Positions 1-7,992 are shown, counted from the stretch's first letter. The stretch: DNA of 64,000 bases from Verrucomicrobiaceae bacterium (GCA_005791535.1 SXWH01000013.1:1-64000); one strand, 5' to 3'. A program made the numbers and translations. The notes: generated from the sequence alone by a model not told the origin.

Positions 1-339
1 CTCGATGCCAAGCGCGACTGGGGTTACGCGAAGGAATACGTCGAGGGCATGTGGCGCATGCTCCAGCAACCCGAGGGCGACGACTACGTGCTCGCCACGA
101 ACGAAACGCACAGCGTGCGCGAATTCTGCCAGGTGGCGTTTGCGCACGTGGGGCTCAATTGGGAGGACTTCGTGAAGTACGACGCCCGTTATGAGCGCCC
201 CGCGGAGGTGGACCTGCTCATCGGCGATTACGCGAAAGCGAAGGCCAAGCTCGGATGGGAGCCGAAGACGACGTTCGAGGGGCTTACCAAGCTTATGGTC
301 GATGCAGACCTTGAGTCCGCGAAGCGCGAGGCGCGGTAG
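1..339 (+). CDS. gmd: GDP-mannose 4,6-dehydratase, C-terminal part (cut by window start)
   Basis: The frame is open from base 1 and ends in TAG at 337-339, giving 112 residues of the C-terminal end. It begins [18 protein letters not shown] and contains [20 protein letters not shown] and [13 protein letters not shown], the usual order in the C-terminal substrate-binding part of the extended SDR enzyme Gmd. The enzyme converts GDP-mannose to GDP-4-keto-6-deoxymannose, the first step to GDP-fucose and related sugars for surface polysaccharides. The Rossmann domain and catalytic YxxxK lie upstream, outside the window. A strong terminator follows directly, so this is the last gene of its transcript. 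The family assignment is firm; the sugar pathway it feeds cannot be told from here. Confidence 0.9.
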   Translation, partial: LDAKRDWGYAKEYVEGMWRMLQQPEGDDYVLATNETHSVREFCQVAFAHVGLNWEDFVKYDARYERPAEVDLLIGDYAKAKAKLGWEPKTTFEGLTKLMVDADLESAKREAR

Positions 340-362
340 GCGGGCGCACGGTTTCTGTTTTC

Positions 363-404
363 GAAACGGAGCGGCTTCAGCAATGGGCCGCTCCGTTTCT
401 TTTT
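363..404 (+). terminator. Rho-independent terminator after gmd
   Basis: A perfect 13-bp GC-rich stem (363-375 pairs with 387-399) encloses an 11-nt loop and is followed by TTTTT at 400-404. It starts 24 bases after the gmd stop. It also rules out a TTG at 403 as the start of the next gene, because that codon lies in the T-run. Confidence 0.92.
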
Positions 405-450
405 GCGCCGCCAAAGGTTCGCGGGGCGTATCGGTTGTTCCGACGATTTT

Positions 451-2802
451 ATGCGACTTATTGGAGCGATGGTTCTGGTGTTGAGCGGCGCGATTGCTTG
501 GGCCGCGCCGCAGTCTTTCGAGAAGGCGGGTGTGGCTTTCATGCAGAAACACTGCATCTCGTGCCACGGCCGCGAAAAGAAGAAGGGCGACGTCGCGTTG
601 CACGAGTTCAATGATGCCGCCTCGCTGCTCAAGGCGCGCAAGAAATGGAAGGGCATCCTCAACGCCGTGGAGCAGCACGACATGCCGCCGGATGACGAGC
701 CGCAGCCGAAGGACGAAGAGCGCCGCGTCTTCCTCGAAAGCGCGCGCGCCGTGTTCGCGGAGTTCGACAAAAACGCGAAGCCCGACCCCGGCCGCGTCAC
801 GCTCCGCAGGCTGAACCGCGTGGAGTACAACAACACTATCCGCGACCTCACCGGGCTCGACTTCCAGCCTGCGGCAAACTTCCCGAGCGACGACGTCGGC
901 TACGGATTCGACAACATCGGCGACGTCCTCTCCGTCTCGCCGGTGCTTATGGAGCGCTACCTCGATGCCGCGTCGACCATTGCCGAAATGGCCCTGCCCG
1001 CCGAGCTCCCGAAGCCCAACAAACGCCACATGCCCGCGCGCTTTACCGAGCCGGGCGCCGTGGGCGTGCCGATGCGTGGCGAATGGCGCATGTTCACGCC
1101 GGGCAAGGACCACGTGGGCACCGGTCCGCTCAACACACCGTTCACGCCCGCGCCGGACTCCGAGTATGTCTTCCGCACCCGCGTTTACGCCGAGTCGCCG
1201 TCGGGGCGGCCTGTGCGCATCGCGATGATTGTCGCCGGTCCGCAGATTGAAAATCCCGAGAAAGACAAAGCCGCCGGGCTCGAGATCGAAAAAGTCGGGC
1301 AGGTCGCAAACTTCCGCGTCCTCCGCGAAGTCGAAGTCACCGCCCGCTCCGAGCGGGACGCGCAGACGTTCGAGGTGAAGATGCCCCGCATCAAAGGCAT
1401 CGAGCGCATCGCTGTCGCCATCGTTCGCGACAGCGCGGCAAACCCGCCGCCCACCGTCTTTCTCCGCTTCCTCGAAGCCGAGGGACCGCTCGACCGCGGC
1501 ACGCAATTCATGAAGCGCTACATGGGCGGGCTCGATGGCAAGCCGCCTCGCGACCAAGTCCGCCAGGTCCTCACCCACTTCATGTCCCGCGCGTGGCGGC
1601 GGCCCGTCATGGCCGATGAAATCGAACGCGTCGCCTCCGTCGCCGACGCCACCATCGCCGGCGGCGCCGACATCAACGCCGGAATCCGCCAGGCCGTCAT
1701 CGGCGTCCTTGCCTCCCCGAAGTTCATCTTCCGCATGGAGCCCGACACGGAGCCCGAGAAACCCGACGCACACCCCATCGGCGAATTCGAACTCGCCACC
1801 CGGCTCAGCTACTTCCTCTGGTCCACCATGCCGGATGAAGAACTCTTCAAACTCGCCGGCGAACGCAAACTCACCGCATCCCTCGACTCCCAAGTCCGCC
1901 GCATGCTCAAAGACCCGCGCGCCACCGCGCTCGTCGAAAACTTCGGCATCCAATGGCTCCAGCTCCGCCGCCTCGCCACCCACCAGGCCGACGAATCCGT
2001 CTTCAAACGCTGGCGCCCATCCCTCCGCAACTCCATGCTCGAAGAGACCCGCCTCTTCCTCAACGAAATCGTCCGCGAAGACCGCAGCATCCTCGACATG
2101 CTCGACGGCGACTTCACCTACATCGACCGCCGCCTCAGCGAAGTCTACGGCATCTACCCGCCCGGCGGCTTCCAGGGCGACGCCTTCCGCCGCGTCTCCC
2201 TCGCAGGCACACCGCGCGGCGGCCTCCTCACCCAGGGCAGCATCCTCACCGTCTCCTCCAACCCCACCCGCACCTCACCCGTCAAGCGCGGCAAATGGGT
2301 CCTCGAGCAAATCCTCGGCGACCCCCCGCCACCCGCACCGCCAAACGTCCCCAGCATCGACGACGGCAACCGCAAAGAACTCAGCGGCACCTTCCGCCAA
2401 AAAATGATGCAGCACCGCGCCGACCCCAAATGCGGCAACTGCCACGCCAAAATGGACACCATCGGCTTCGCCATGGAAAACTTCGACGGCATCGGCCGCT
2501 GGCGCGACAAAGACGAGCAAAACCGCCCCCTCGAAATCGGCGACAAAGTCCCCGGCCTCGAACTCCACAGCCTCGCCGAGCTCAAAACCATGCTCAAAAA
2601 CCAGCGCACCCAGTTCGGCCGCTGCGTCGCCGAGAAAATGCTCATCTACGCCACAGGCCGCGGCCTCGAATACTACGACGACCGCACCATCGACACCATC
2701 GTCGCCACCCTCGAAAAAGAAAACTGGCGCTTCTCCGCCCTCATCACCGCCATCGCCAAGAGCGACCCCTTCCGCCTCCGCCGCGGCACCTCGCAAAAAT
2801 AG
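451..2802 (+). CDS. Secreted DUF1592-family (planctomycete cytochrome-type) protein
   Basis: 783 residues from ATG 451. The start follows a terminator and opens a clear signal peptide (MRLIGAMVLVLSGAIAWA). A c-type haem motif CISCH lies at about residues 35-39 in a short N-terminal cytochrome domain. The rest has the DUF1587/DUF1592/DUF1595/DUF1588/DUF1585 architecture: LRRLNRVEYNNTIRDLTGLD near 120, the LSYFLWSTMPD block in the middle, and a second CGNCH at about 661-665 followed by KMDTIGFAMENFDGIG. Such proteins are predicted to be periplasmic and are usually encoded beside a DUF1552 protein; here the DUF1552 gene lies 2.6 kb downstream at 5456. No reaction is established. Codon third positions are extremely C-rich in the 3' half, which creates long false frames on both strands. 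Confidence 0.9.
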   Translation: MRLIGAMVLVLSGAIAWAAPQSFEKAGVAFMQKHCISCHGREKKKGDVALHEFNDAASLLKARKKWKGILNAVEQHDMPPDDEPQPKDEERRVFLESARAVFAEFDKNAKPDPGRVTLRRLNRVEYNNTIRDLTGLDFQPAANFPSDDVGYGFDNIGDVLSVSPVLMERYLDAASTIAEMALPAELPKPNKRHMPARFTEPGAVGVPMRGEWRMFTPGKDHVGTGPLNTPFTPAPDSEYVFRTRVYAESPSGRPVRIAMIVAGPQIENPEKDKAAGLEIEKVGQVANFRVLREVEVTARSERDAQTFEVKMPRIKGIERIAVAIVRDSAANPPPTVFLRFLEAEGPLDRGTQFMKRYMGGLDGKPPRDQVRQVLTHFMSRAWRRPVMADEIERVASVADATIAGGADINAGIRQAVIGVLASPKFIFRMEPDTEPEKPDAHPIGEFELATRLSYFLWSTMPDEELFKLAGERKLTASLDSQVRRMLKDPRATALVENFGIQWLQLRRLATHQADESVFKRWRPSLRNSMLEETRLFLNEIVREDRSILDMLDGDFTYIDRRLSEVYGIYPPGGFQGDAFRRVSLAGTPRGGLLTQGSILTVSSNPTRTSPVKRGKWVLEQILGDPPPPAPPNVPSIDDGNRKELSGTFRQKMMQHRADPKCGNCHAKMDTIGFAMENFDGIGRWRDKDEQNRPLEIGDKVPGLELHSLAELKTMLKNQRTQFGRCVAEKMLIYATGRGLEYYDDRTIDTIVATLEKENWRFSALITAIAKSDPFRLRRGTSQK

Positions 2803-2940
2803 CCCGCGAGTCCCGGCGCGCCTTAAAGCCCGTCACCGCAACCGTCCTCACCGCGAAAGGCGCGAAAGGGCGCGAAACAAACATCCCTCCGAACGCCGCG
2901 ATAGCCACGACGGGCCCGCCGCTTTCGGGACAGGCTTGCT

Positions 2941-3286
2941 TCCAAATGGTGCGGGGCTTGAGTGGAATGCGGGGAGCCTTGAGTAAAGGGAGTGGCTGGG
3001 TTTGTAAAATGGGGCGGGCTTTCGGTAAAATGTTCAGCATGGCTTCTATAATACGCAGCGTGGTGAATAAAGTGGGCTGGGCTTTGGGTAAAATGGTGCG
3101 CAAAGATACATGTTGCATGATTTTAGGCGCTTGGTGTGTCATTTTAGGAACAGGGTCTGGCATTTTAGGGGCTGGGTGTGCAATTATAGGTCATGGGTGA
3201 ATGATTTTGCTGAAAGCGTGGGTGTTTTTATAAGCTCGGTGTGGCATTTTAGTCGCTTGACGCGCCATTTTAGCGACGGTATATCT
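2941..3286 (+). repeat. Degenerate 21-bp-periodic array with phased A/T tracts
   Basis: An A-tract core (GTAAAAT and variants) recurs exactly every 21 bp at 2941, 2962, 2983, 3004, 3025, 3046, 3067 and 3088. After a 31-bp step, a T-tract core (CATTTTAG and variants) recurs every 21 bp at 3119, 3140, 3161, 3182, 3203, 3224, 3245 and 3266. Between the tracts the sequence is G/T-rich, roughly GGGCTGGGTGTGG. The register is strict although the units have diverged. Twenty-one bp is two helical turns, so the tracts face the same side of the helix. This is most of the 516-bp gap between the DUF1592 gene and the 325-aa gene, and no convincing gene lies in that gap. The periodicity is seen directly; a role in curvature or protein binding is inference. 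Confidence 0.8.
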
Positions 3287-3318
3287 GTGTAGAACCTCTT
3301 TTTTCACCTTCTTTTCTT

Positions 3319-4296
3319 ATGCCTGTCTCTTCTTCTGCTACGGTGGTGCCTACGATGGATGATTTTATTGGTCACTGGGAACAGTGTAACGAAGTCCTGG
3401 GGGCGAATCCTTTCATACCGGCGGTGCCGGGGAAGGCGGGGACGACTTTGGCGGCTTTTAATACGCAGCGGACGGGGGTTTTGACGGCGCAGACGGAGGT
3501 TCAGGCGCGGTTGAATACGCTGCAGACGGCGCGGACGAGTGTGTCGATCCAGAAGCAGGCGCTGATGACGGTGTTGACGGATTTTTTGGGGGTGCTGGAT
3601 GGGTATTATCAGGCGACGGCGCTTTACGGGGCGCGGCCGGTGATGCCAAATTTCGGGGACGGGCAGGAGCGTTTTACGAAGCAGATGATTGATGCGATGA
3701 CGTTGTGGGAAGACATGAATGAGGCGCCGGCGCCGTCGGGGGTGACGCTGCCGGTGGTGCTGGCGAGCGGGGTGACGCAGGGGGCTTTTGCTTCCATGAT
3801 TTCGGCGCTGCAGTTTGAGTATCTGGCGGTGTCGAAAGCCGAGGGGCGTCTGCGGACGGCGCGCACGGATCGCTCGATGAAGGAGGACGCTGCGTGCGCG
3901 GTGATGAAGGCGTATCGCGCGGCGGCACCGCAGAAGCTTTCGCAGCATCCGGCGCTGGTGGCCACGATTCCGAAGCTGACGCCCGATCCAGGCCACACGC
4001 CCGAACCGGTGCAGGCAAGCGCGACTTATGTTGCGCCGAGCACTTCGCATGTCGTACACGCGGCTTCGTCGGACGCGGACCTCGATTATTACGAGCTGGA
4101 GGGCACAAACGGCGAGGAGTGGAGCGAGGACGATGCGGTGAATCTGGGTCGTCACGACCCCGGCGAGCCGAATGAGTTCACGGTGGCGTTCGGCCTCACG
4201 CAGCCGGACACCGCCGTGGCGCTGAAGGTGTACGTGGTGTTGAAAAGCGGGCGTCGAGCGGGCAGCGCGCCGATGGTGGTGCGGCGGCCGGGGTAG
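3319..4296 (+). CDS. Hypothetical protein, helical N-terminus with possible beta-sandwich C-terminus
   Basis: 325 residues from ATG 3319; no family is recognised. There is no signal peptide. Residues about 40-100 are rich in Ala, Thr, Gln and Leu in a heptad-like pattern (TEVQARLNTLQTARTSVSIQ), suggesting a helical bundle or coiled coil. A second helical block follows at about 165-225. The last 90 residues (from SATYVAPSTSHVV) alternate polar and hydrophobic residues and end ALKVYVVLKSGRRAGSAPMV, suggesting a fibronectin-like beta domain. Synonymous sites are strongly G-ending (GCG, CTG, ACG, GGG), unlike the C-ending DUF1592 gene upstream. It starts about 30 bp after the 21-bp array, whose last units may lie in its promoter region. 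No clear Shine-Dalgarno sequence is seen. Confidence 0.7.
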   Translation: MPVSSSATVVPTMDDFIGHWEQCNEVLGANPFIPAVPGKAGTTLAAFNTQRTGVLTAQTEVQARLNTLQTARTSVSIQKQALMTVLTDFLGVLDGYYQATALYGARPVMPNFGDGQERFTKQMIDAMTLWEDMNEAPAPSGVTLPVVLASGVTQGAFASMISALQFEYLAVSKAEGRLRTARTDRSMKEDAACAVMKAYRAAAPQKLSQHPALVATIPKLTPDPGHTPEPVQASATYVAPSTSHVVHAASSDADLDYYELEGTNGEEWSEDDAVNLGRHDPGEPNEFTVAFGLTQPDTAVALKVYVVLKSGRRAGSAPMVVRRPG

Positions 4297-4334
4297 CCGG
4301 CGAACGTAGTCGCGCAGCGCGAGGCTGCGAGCAA

Positions 4335-4482
4335 CGCGAGCCAAGGAGCGGCGGCATTCCTGCCGCCGACTGAGGCATAGCGCGAAGCGCGAAATCTTCC
4401 TGCGTTCGATGCTCGGTGAGTTTCCGCTTCGCGTTTTGTTTTAAACGGCGACAGGAATGTCGCCGCTCCTTGGCTCGCTGCG
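4335..4482. repeat. Pair of inverted palindromic (REP-like) units
   Basis: Two related palindromes lie in opposite orientation. Unit 1 has CGGCGGCA (4349-4356), loop TTCC, and TGCCGCCG (4361-4368), preceded by GCGAGCCAAGGAG. Unit 2 has CGGCGACA (4446-4453), loop GGAA, and TGTCGCCG (4458-4465), followed by CTCCTTGGCTCGC, the reverse complement of the flank of unit 1. The two units can therefore also pair with each other across about 75 bp. The arrangement resembles bacterial REP/BIME elements. It fills the gap between the convergent 325-aa and FKBP genes. No transposase is present nearby. Confidence 0.8.
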
Positions 4483-4525
4483 CTCGCAGTGCGGGGGCTC
4501 GGCGGTTGATGGGGGCTTTTCCGGT

Positions 4526-4568
4526 GCAAAACAAAACCGCCGCCGGATCGATGGGACCCGGCGGCGGT
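4526..4568 (-). terminator. Rho-independent terminator after the FKBP gene
   Basis: A 10-bp GC stem pairs 4537-4546 with 4558-4567 around an 11-nt loop. Read on the minus strand it is followed by TTTTGTTTTG (complement of 4527-4536). It lies 25 bases past the stop codon of the FKBP gene. Confidence 0.85.
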
Positions 4569-4592
4569 GGTTAGGTTTCTAAATGGGGTGGT

Positions 4593-5333
4593 TTATTTGA
4601 CGATCTCGAGGAGCTCGACTTCGAAGATGAGGGTTTCGTTCGGGCCGATCTTCGGAGCGCTGCCGCGTTCGCCGTAGGCGAGCTTGCCGGGGATGGTGAA
4701 TTTGTATTTTGCGCCTTTGTTCATGAGTTGGACGCCTTCGGTCCAGCCGGGGATGACGCCGTTGAGCGGGAATTCGGCGGGTTCGATGCGGGAGTAGCTG
4801 CAGTCGAACTCTTCGCCGTTGATGAGGGTGCCTTTGTAGTGGACGCGGACGGTGCTCTCGGCTTTTGGGTTCGGGCCGTCGCCTTTTTTGAGGACTTCGT
4901 ATTGGAGTCCGCTGGCGGTGGTTTTGACGCCTTCCTTTTTGGCGTTGTCGGCGAGGTATTGTTCGCTGGCTTTGCCGGCTTCGGCGCGTTTTTGCATGGC
5001 GACGGCCATCATGGCGGTCTGGAAGGATTGCATGGCGGCCTCCAGTTCTTTTTCGTCGATGGTGGAGGGTTTGCCGTCGAGGGCTTCGTTCATGCCTTCG
5101 GCGAGTTTTTTCATGTCGGGGCGGAAGCCTTGTTGCTTCATGTTGCCGCCGATGTTGCGGCCGATGAAGTAGCTGACTTTGTCCATGGGCACGGCGGCGA
5201 ATGGATCGGCGGCGGGTGCGGCCGGGGCTGCGGTTGCGGGTTTTTCGGCAGCCGGCTTGGCGGCGTCCTGTGCGTGTGTGTTCATTGCGAGTGCGGACGC
5301 GGCGAGCGCGATCGTGAGAATGCGAGGATTCAT
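4593..5333 (-). CDS. Secreted FKBP-type peptidyl-prolyl cis-trans isomerase
   Basis: 246 residues. The N-terminus is a signal peptide (MNPRILTIALAASALAMNTHAQ) followed by an Ala/Pro-rich linker. Residues about 48-140 form the helical dimerisation domain of FkpA/Mip-type proteins (VSYFIGRNIGGNMKQQGF, then a long charged helix). Residues about 145-246 are the FKBP domain, with VRVHYKGTLINGEEFDCS, GVIPGWTEGVQLM, KLAYGERG and the terminal LIFEVELLEI. It should catalyse proline isomerisation and assist protein folding in the periplasm. It is transcribed alone, between a terminator and the divergent DUF1552 gene 122 bp away. The family call is firm; the choice between fkpA and mip is not resolved. 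Confidence 0.93.
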   Translation of the reverse strand: MNPRILTIALAASALAMNTHAQDAAKPAAEKPATAAPAAPAADPFAAVPMDKVSYFIGRNIGGNMKQQGFRPDMKKLAEGMNEALDGKPSTIDEKELEAAMQSFQTAMMAVAMQKRAEAGKASEQYLADNAKKEGVKTTASGLQYEVLKKGDGPNPKAESTVRVHYKGTLINGEEFDCSYSRIEPAEFPLNGVIPGWTEGVQLMNKGAKYKFTIPGKLAYGERGSAPKIGPNETLIFEVELLEIVK

Positions 5334-5455
5334 GAGGGCGGGGACGCTAAGCAGGCGCGGAAGGGGTGGTCAAAGGGAAACGCGGGTTTTCTCGTGTGCA
5401 CATTGTTCTAAGCTCGGGGCAACCGGCGTGCTATAGAAAGCGAACATTTTAGACT

Positions 5456-6784
5456 ATGAACGAGCTATCACGACGCACGGTGTTGAAGGGTTTGGGGACG
5501 ATGATTGCGCTCCCTTGGCTGGAGGCGATGGGGAATGTGAGCGCGTGGGCGGCGGGTGCGCCGGTGAAGAAGACGGCGCCGACGCGGATGGCGTTTATTT
5601 ATGTGCCGAACGGGAAGGATATGGCGAGCTGGACGCCGAAGACGGAGGGCGAGGTGTTTGAGCTTCCGGAGATTTTGCAGCCGCTGGCGCCGTTTCAGCG
5701 CGACTTGAATGTGCTGACGGGTCTGGCCGCGGACAAGGCGCGCCCGAATGGCGACGGCGCGGGTGATCATGCTCGGGCGATGGCGGCTTTTTTGACCGGT
5801 GCGCAGGCGCGGAAGACGGACGGCTCGGACATTCGCGCGGGGACTTCAGTCGACCAGCTCGCGGCGGGGAAGGTGGGCGAGCTGACGCATCTGCCTTCGC
5901 TCGAAATCGGATGCGAGGCGGGCGCGATGGCGGGGAATTGCGACAGCGGGTATTCGTGTGTGTATTCGAGCACGATGTCGTGGCGCTCGGCGACGCAGCC
6001 GTTGCCGAAGGAGGTGAATCCGAAGCTGGTGTTTGAGCGCATTTTCGGCGGAGGCGACGCGGCGGAGCGGATGAAGCGGCAGGCTTCGCGAAAGAGCGTG
6101 CTGGATTTCATCCGGGAAGACTCGAAGTCGCTCTCGCGGCAGCTCGGGAAGTCGGACCAGCAGAAGCTCGACGAGTATTTCTCAAGCATTCGCGACATCG
6201 AGCAGCGCATGCAGAAGGGCGCGGCGCTCCCGCCATTGGTGGCGCCCGCGGATTTCCCGGTGCCGGCGGGCATTCCATCGAAATACGACGAGCATATCCG
6301 GCTGATGGCCGATTTGATGGTGCTGGCGTTCCGCACGGATGCGACGCGGGTGTGCACGTTTGTGTTCGCGAACGAGGGCAGCAACAAGGCGTATGCGGAT
6401 ATCGGCGTGAACGAGGGGCATCACGAGCTTTCGCACCACGGGCACGACGCGAAGAAGATCGCGAAGATCCGGGAGATCAATAAATTTCACATCCGTGGTC
6501 TGGCTTACCTGCTGGAGAAGCTGAAGGCGGTGAAGGAAGGCGAGGGGACGCTGCTCGACAACTGCATGATCGCATACGGCAGCGGCAATTCCGACGGCGA
6601 CCGGCACAATCACGACGACCTCCCGATTTTGCTCGCAGGCCGCGGCGGCGGGACGATCAAAACGGGCCGCCACATCCGCTACGCGCACGACACGCCGGTG
6701 TCGAACCTGTGGGTTTCGATGCTCGAGCGCATCGATGTCCGCGCGCCTGTCGGCGATAGCACGGGCGGGCTGAATCTCGCGTAA
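5456..6784 (+). CDS. DUF1552 (HXXSHH-type) Tat-exported protein
   Basis: 442 residues. The N-terminus carries a twin-arginine motif (SRRTVLKGLG) followed by a hydrophobic stretch, so export of a folded protein by Tat is expected. The family's naming motif HXXSHH is present as HELSHH near residue 325 (NEGHHELSHHGHDAKK). Other conserved blocks include FIYVPNGKDMASWTP and IAYGSGNSDGDRHNHDDLPILLAG, the latter resembling metal-binding loops of the sulfatase/alkaline-phosphatase fold. It normally pairs with a DUF1592 cytochrome-type protein, found here at 451. The function is not established. The ATG at 5456 is preceded by an AT-rich stretch without a strong ribosome site. Confidence 0.9.
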   Translation: MNELSRRTVLKGLGTMIALPWLEAMGNVSAWAAGAPVKKTAPTRMAFIYVPNGKDMASWTPKTEGEVFELPEILQPLAPFQRDLNVLTGLAADKARPNGDGAGDHARAMAAFLTGAQARKTDGSDIRAGTSVDQLAAGKVGELTHLPSLEIGCEAGAMAGNCDSGYSCVYSSTMSWRSATQPLPKEVNPKLVFERIFGGGDAAERMKRQASRKSVLDFIREDSKSLSRQLGKSDQQKLDEYFSSIRDIEQRMQKGAALPPLVAPADFPVPAGIPSKYDEHIRLMADLMVLAFRTDATRVCTFVFANEGSNKAYADIGVNEGHHELSHHGHDAKKIAKIREINKFHIRGLAYLLEKLKAVKEGEGTLLDNCMIAYGSGNSDGDRHNHDDLPILLAGRGGGTIKTGRHIRYAHDTPVSNLWVSMLERIDVRAPVGDSTGGLNLA

Positions 6785-6793
6785 GCGGGGAGC

Positions 6794-6811
6794 TTGTGAA
6801 AAGTTTCACAA
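6794..6811. promoter_or_regulatory. Operator-like dyad upstream of nuoB
   Basis: TTGTGAAA and TTTCACAA form a perfect 8-bp inverted repeat around AG. It sits 45 bp before the nuoB ATG and just after the DUF1552 stop. It is AT-rich with no T-run, so it looks like a regulator site rather than a terminator. A second GC-rich hairpin (GCCGCG-TCG-CGCGGC, 6821-6835) lies between it and the gene. The regulator is unknown. Confidence 0.5.
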
Positions 6812-6856
6812 ATTCGCCTTGCCGCGTCGCGCGGCGGGTTTAGGCTCACTTTCAAC

Positions 6857-7375
6857 ATGTCCACGCAAGCCGCTTACGACTCGAAAATCGAAGGCAACGT
6901 CATCTTTACCAAGGTCGATGCCGCCATCAACTGGATGCGCAAAAACTCACTCTGGCCCATGCCGATGGGGCTCGCGTGCTGCGCGATCGAGCTCATGGCC
7001 ACGGGCGCGTCGCGCTTTGATATCAGCCGATTCGGCGCGGAGGTGATGCGCTTTTCGCCGCGGCAGAGCGACGTGATGATTGTCGCGGGGACGGTGACTT
7101 ACAAAATGGCGCTCGCGGTGAAGCGAATCTGGGACCAAATGCCCGAGCCGAAGTGGTGCATCGCGATGGGCGCATGCGCGAGCAGCGGCGGCATGTATCG
7201 CAGCTACGCGGTGCTCCAGGGCATCGATCGGCTGATTCCGGTGGACGTTTATATCTCCGGTTGCCCGCCGCGTCCGGAAGCGCTCATCGAAGGCCTGCTG
7301 CGTCTCCAGCGGAAAATCGACACGGAGAAATCCCTCTCCGCGCAGAAGGGCGAACTCACCGCAGCGCTGGCGTAA
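6857..7375 (+). CDS. nuoB: NADH-quinone oxidoreductase subunit B
   Basis: 172 residues of the complex I subunit that carries iron-sulfur cluster N2. The four cluster ligands are visible: Cys41-Cys42 in GLACCAIE, Cys107 in MGACASSGG and Cys136 in [10 protein letters not shown]. The block [21 protein letters not shown] is highly characteristic. The protein sits in the peripheral arm at the membrane interface and passes electrons to quinone. It is followed 17 bp later by nuoC, but neither nuoA (upstream) nor nuoD (downstream) is present here, so the remaining complex I genes must be elsewhere in the genome. Confidence 0.97.
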   Translation: MSTQAAYDSKIEGNVIFTKVDAAINWMRKNSLWPMPMGLACCAIELMATGASRFDISRFGAEVMRFSPRQSDVMIVAGTVTYKMALAVKRIWDQMPEPKWCIAMGACASSGGMYRSYAVLQGIDRLIPVDVYISGCPPRPEALIEGLLRLQRKIDTEKSLSAQKGELTAALA

Positions 7376-7392
7376 TTTTACCTTTTCCGATC

Positions 7393-7992
7393 ATGACCAA
7401 GGAAGCAGTCGCAAGTGCAAAAAAGGACGCCGATTCGATCGTGGCAAAATTCGCCGGGGCGAAGTTGAGCGAGTTCCGCGGGGAGCTGACGATTGTCGTC
7501 ACACGCGGGCAATTTCGCGACGTGGCGAAGTTCTGCCGCGAGCTGGGATACGACTATCTCATCGACGTGAGCAGCGTGGACCACATGGGCCAGGAGCCGC
7601 GCTACGAGATGGTTTACGAGCTGCAGTCGCTCGCGCATACCGGCCATCTGCGGCTGAAATACACGGTGAGCGAGGACGATTGCACCGCGCCGAGCGTTGT
7701 CGATATCTGGGCGACCGCCGATTGGCACGAGCGCGAGGTGTTTGACATGATGGGAATCAATTTCCCGACGCATCCCGACGTGAAGGAATACGGCAAACTG
7801 CGCCGCATCCTCATGTGGGACGGCTATCCGTTTCATCCGCTGCACAAGGATTTCCCGCTCGCCGGTCGCGCGAGCAACATGCCCGATGTGGCATTCTCCG
7901 ACGCCGCGCCGCTTGCTGGCGGGCCGTTTGTGACTTCGCCCACGACCGAAGGCATCGCCGAGCGCGAGCCGCGTTCGCGCGAGATGGAGTAG
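7393..7992 (+). CDS. nuoC: NADH-quinone oxidoreductase subunit C
   Basis: 199 residues from ATG 7393, just downstream of nuoB. It is a 30-kDa complex I subunit: YDYLIDVSSVDHM, the VYELQSL beta region, and the signature WHEREVFDMMGINFPTHPD followed by RRILMWDGYPFHPLHKDFPL. It binds the NuoB/NuoD core in the peripheral arm. The C-terminal 40 residues (after FPLAGR) are a low-complexity tail. In many bacteria nuoD follows or is fused; here the next gene is an unrelated secreted propeller protein 107 bp away. Confidence 0.96.
   Translation: MTKEAVASAKKDADSIVAKFAGAKLSEFRGELTIVVTRGQFRDVAKFCRELGYDYLIDVSSVDHMGQEPRYEMVYELQSLAHTGHLRLKYTVSEDDCTAPSVVDIWATADWHEREVFDMMGINFPTHPDVKEYGKLRRILMWDGYPFHPLHKDFPLAGRASNMPDVAFSDAAPLAGGPFVTSPTTEGIAEREPRSREME

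Noticed and set aside
2275-2796. Minus-strand frame of 173 codons inside the DUF1592 gene
   Set aside because: Val/Ala/Gly/Glu-rich mirror of the coding strand, typical of antisense to a C-biased gene.
1535-3200. Long plus-strand frames of 290 and 415 codons overlapping the DUF1592 gene
   Set aside because: They are Pro/Arg/Ser-rich shadows caused by C-ending codons in the real gene; no domain or start signal. The heptad pattern at the end of the second is the 21-bp array read as protein.
2941-3286. CRISPR array
   Set aside because: The 21-bp units have no separate unique spacers and the repeat itself is degenerate; no cas genes nearby.
4728-5411. Plus-strand frame of 227 codons over the FKBP gene
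   Set aside because: Gly/Val/Phe-rich antisense shadow; the FKBP reading has a signal peptide and a terminator.
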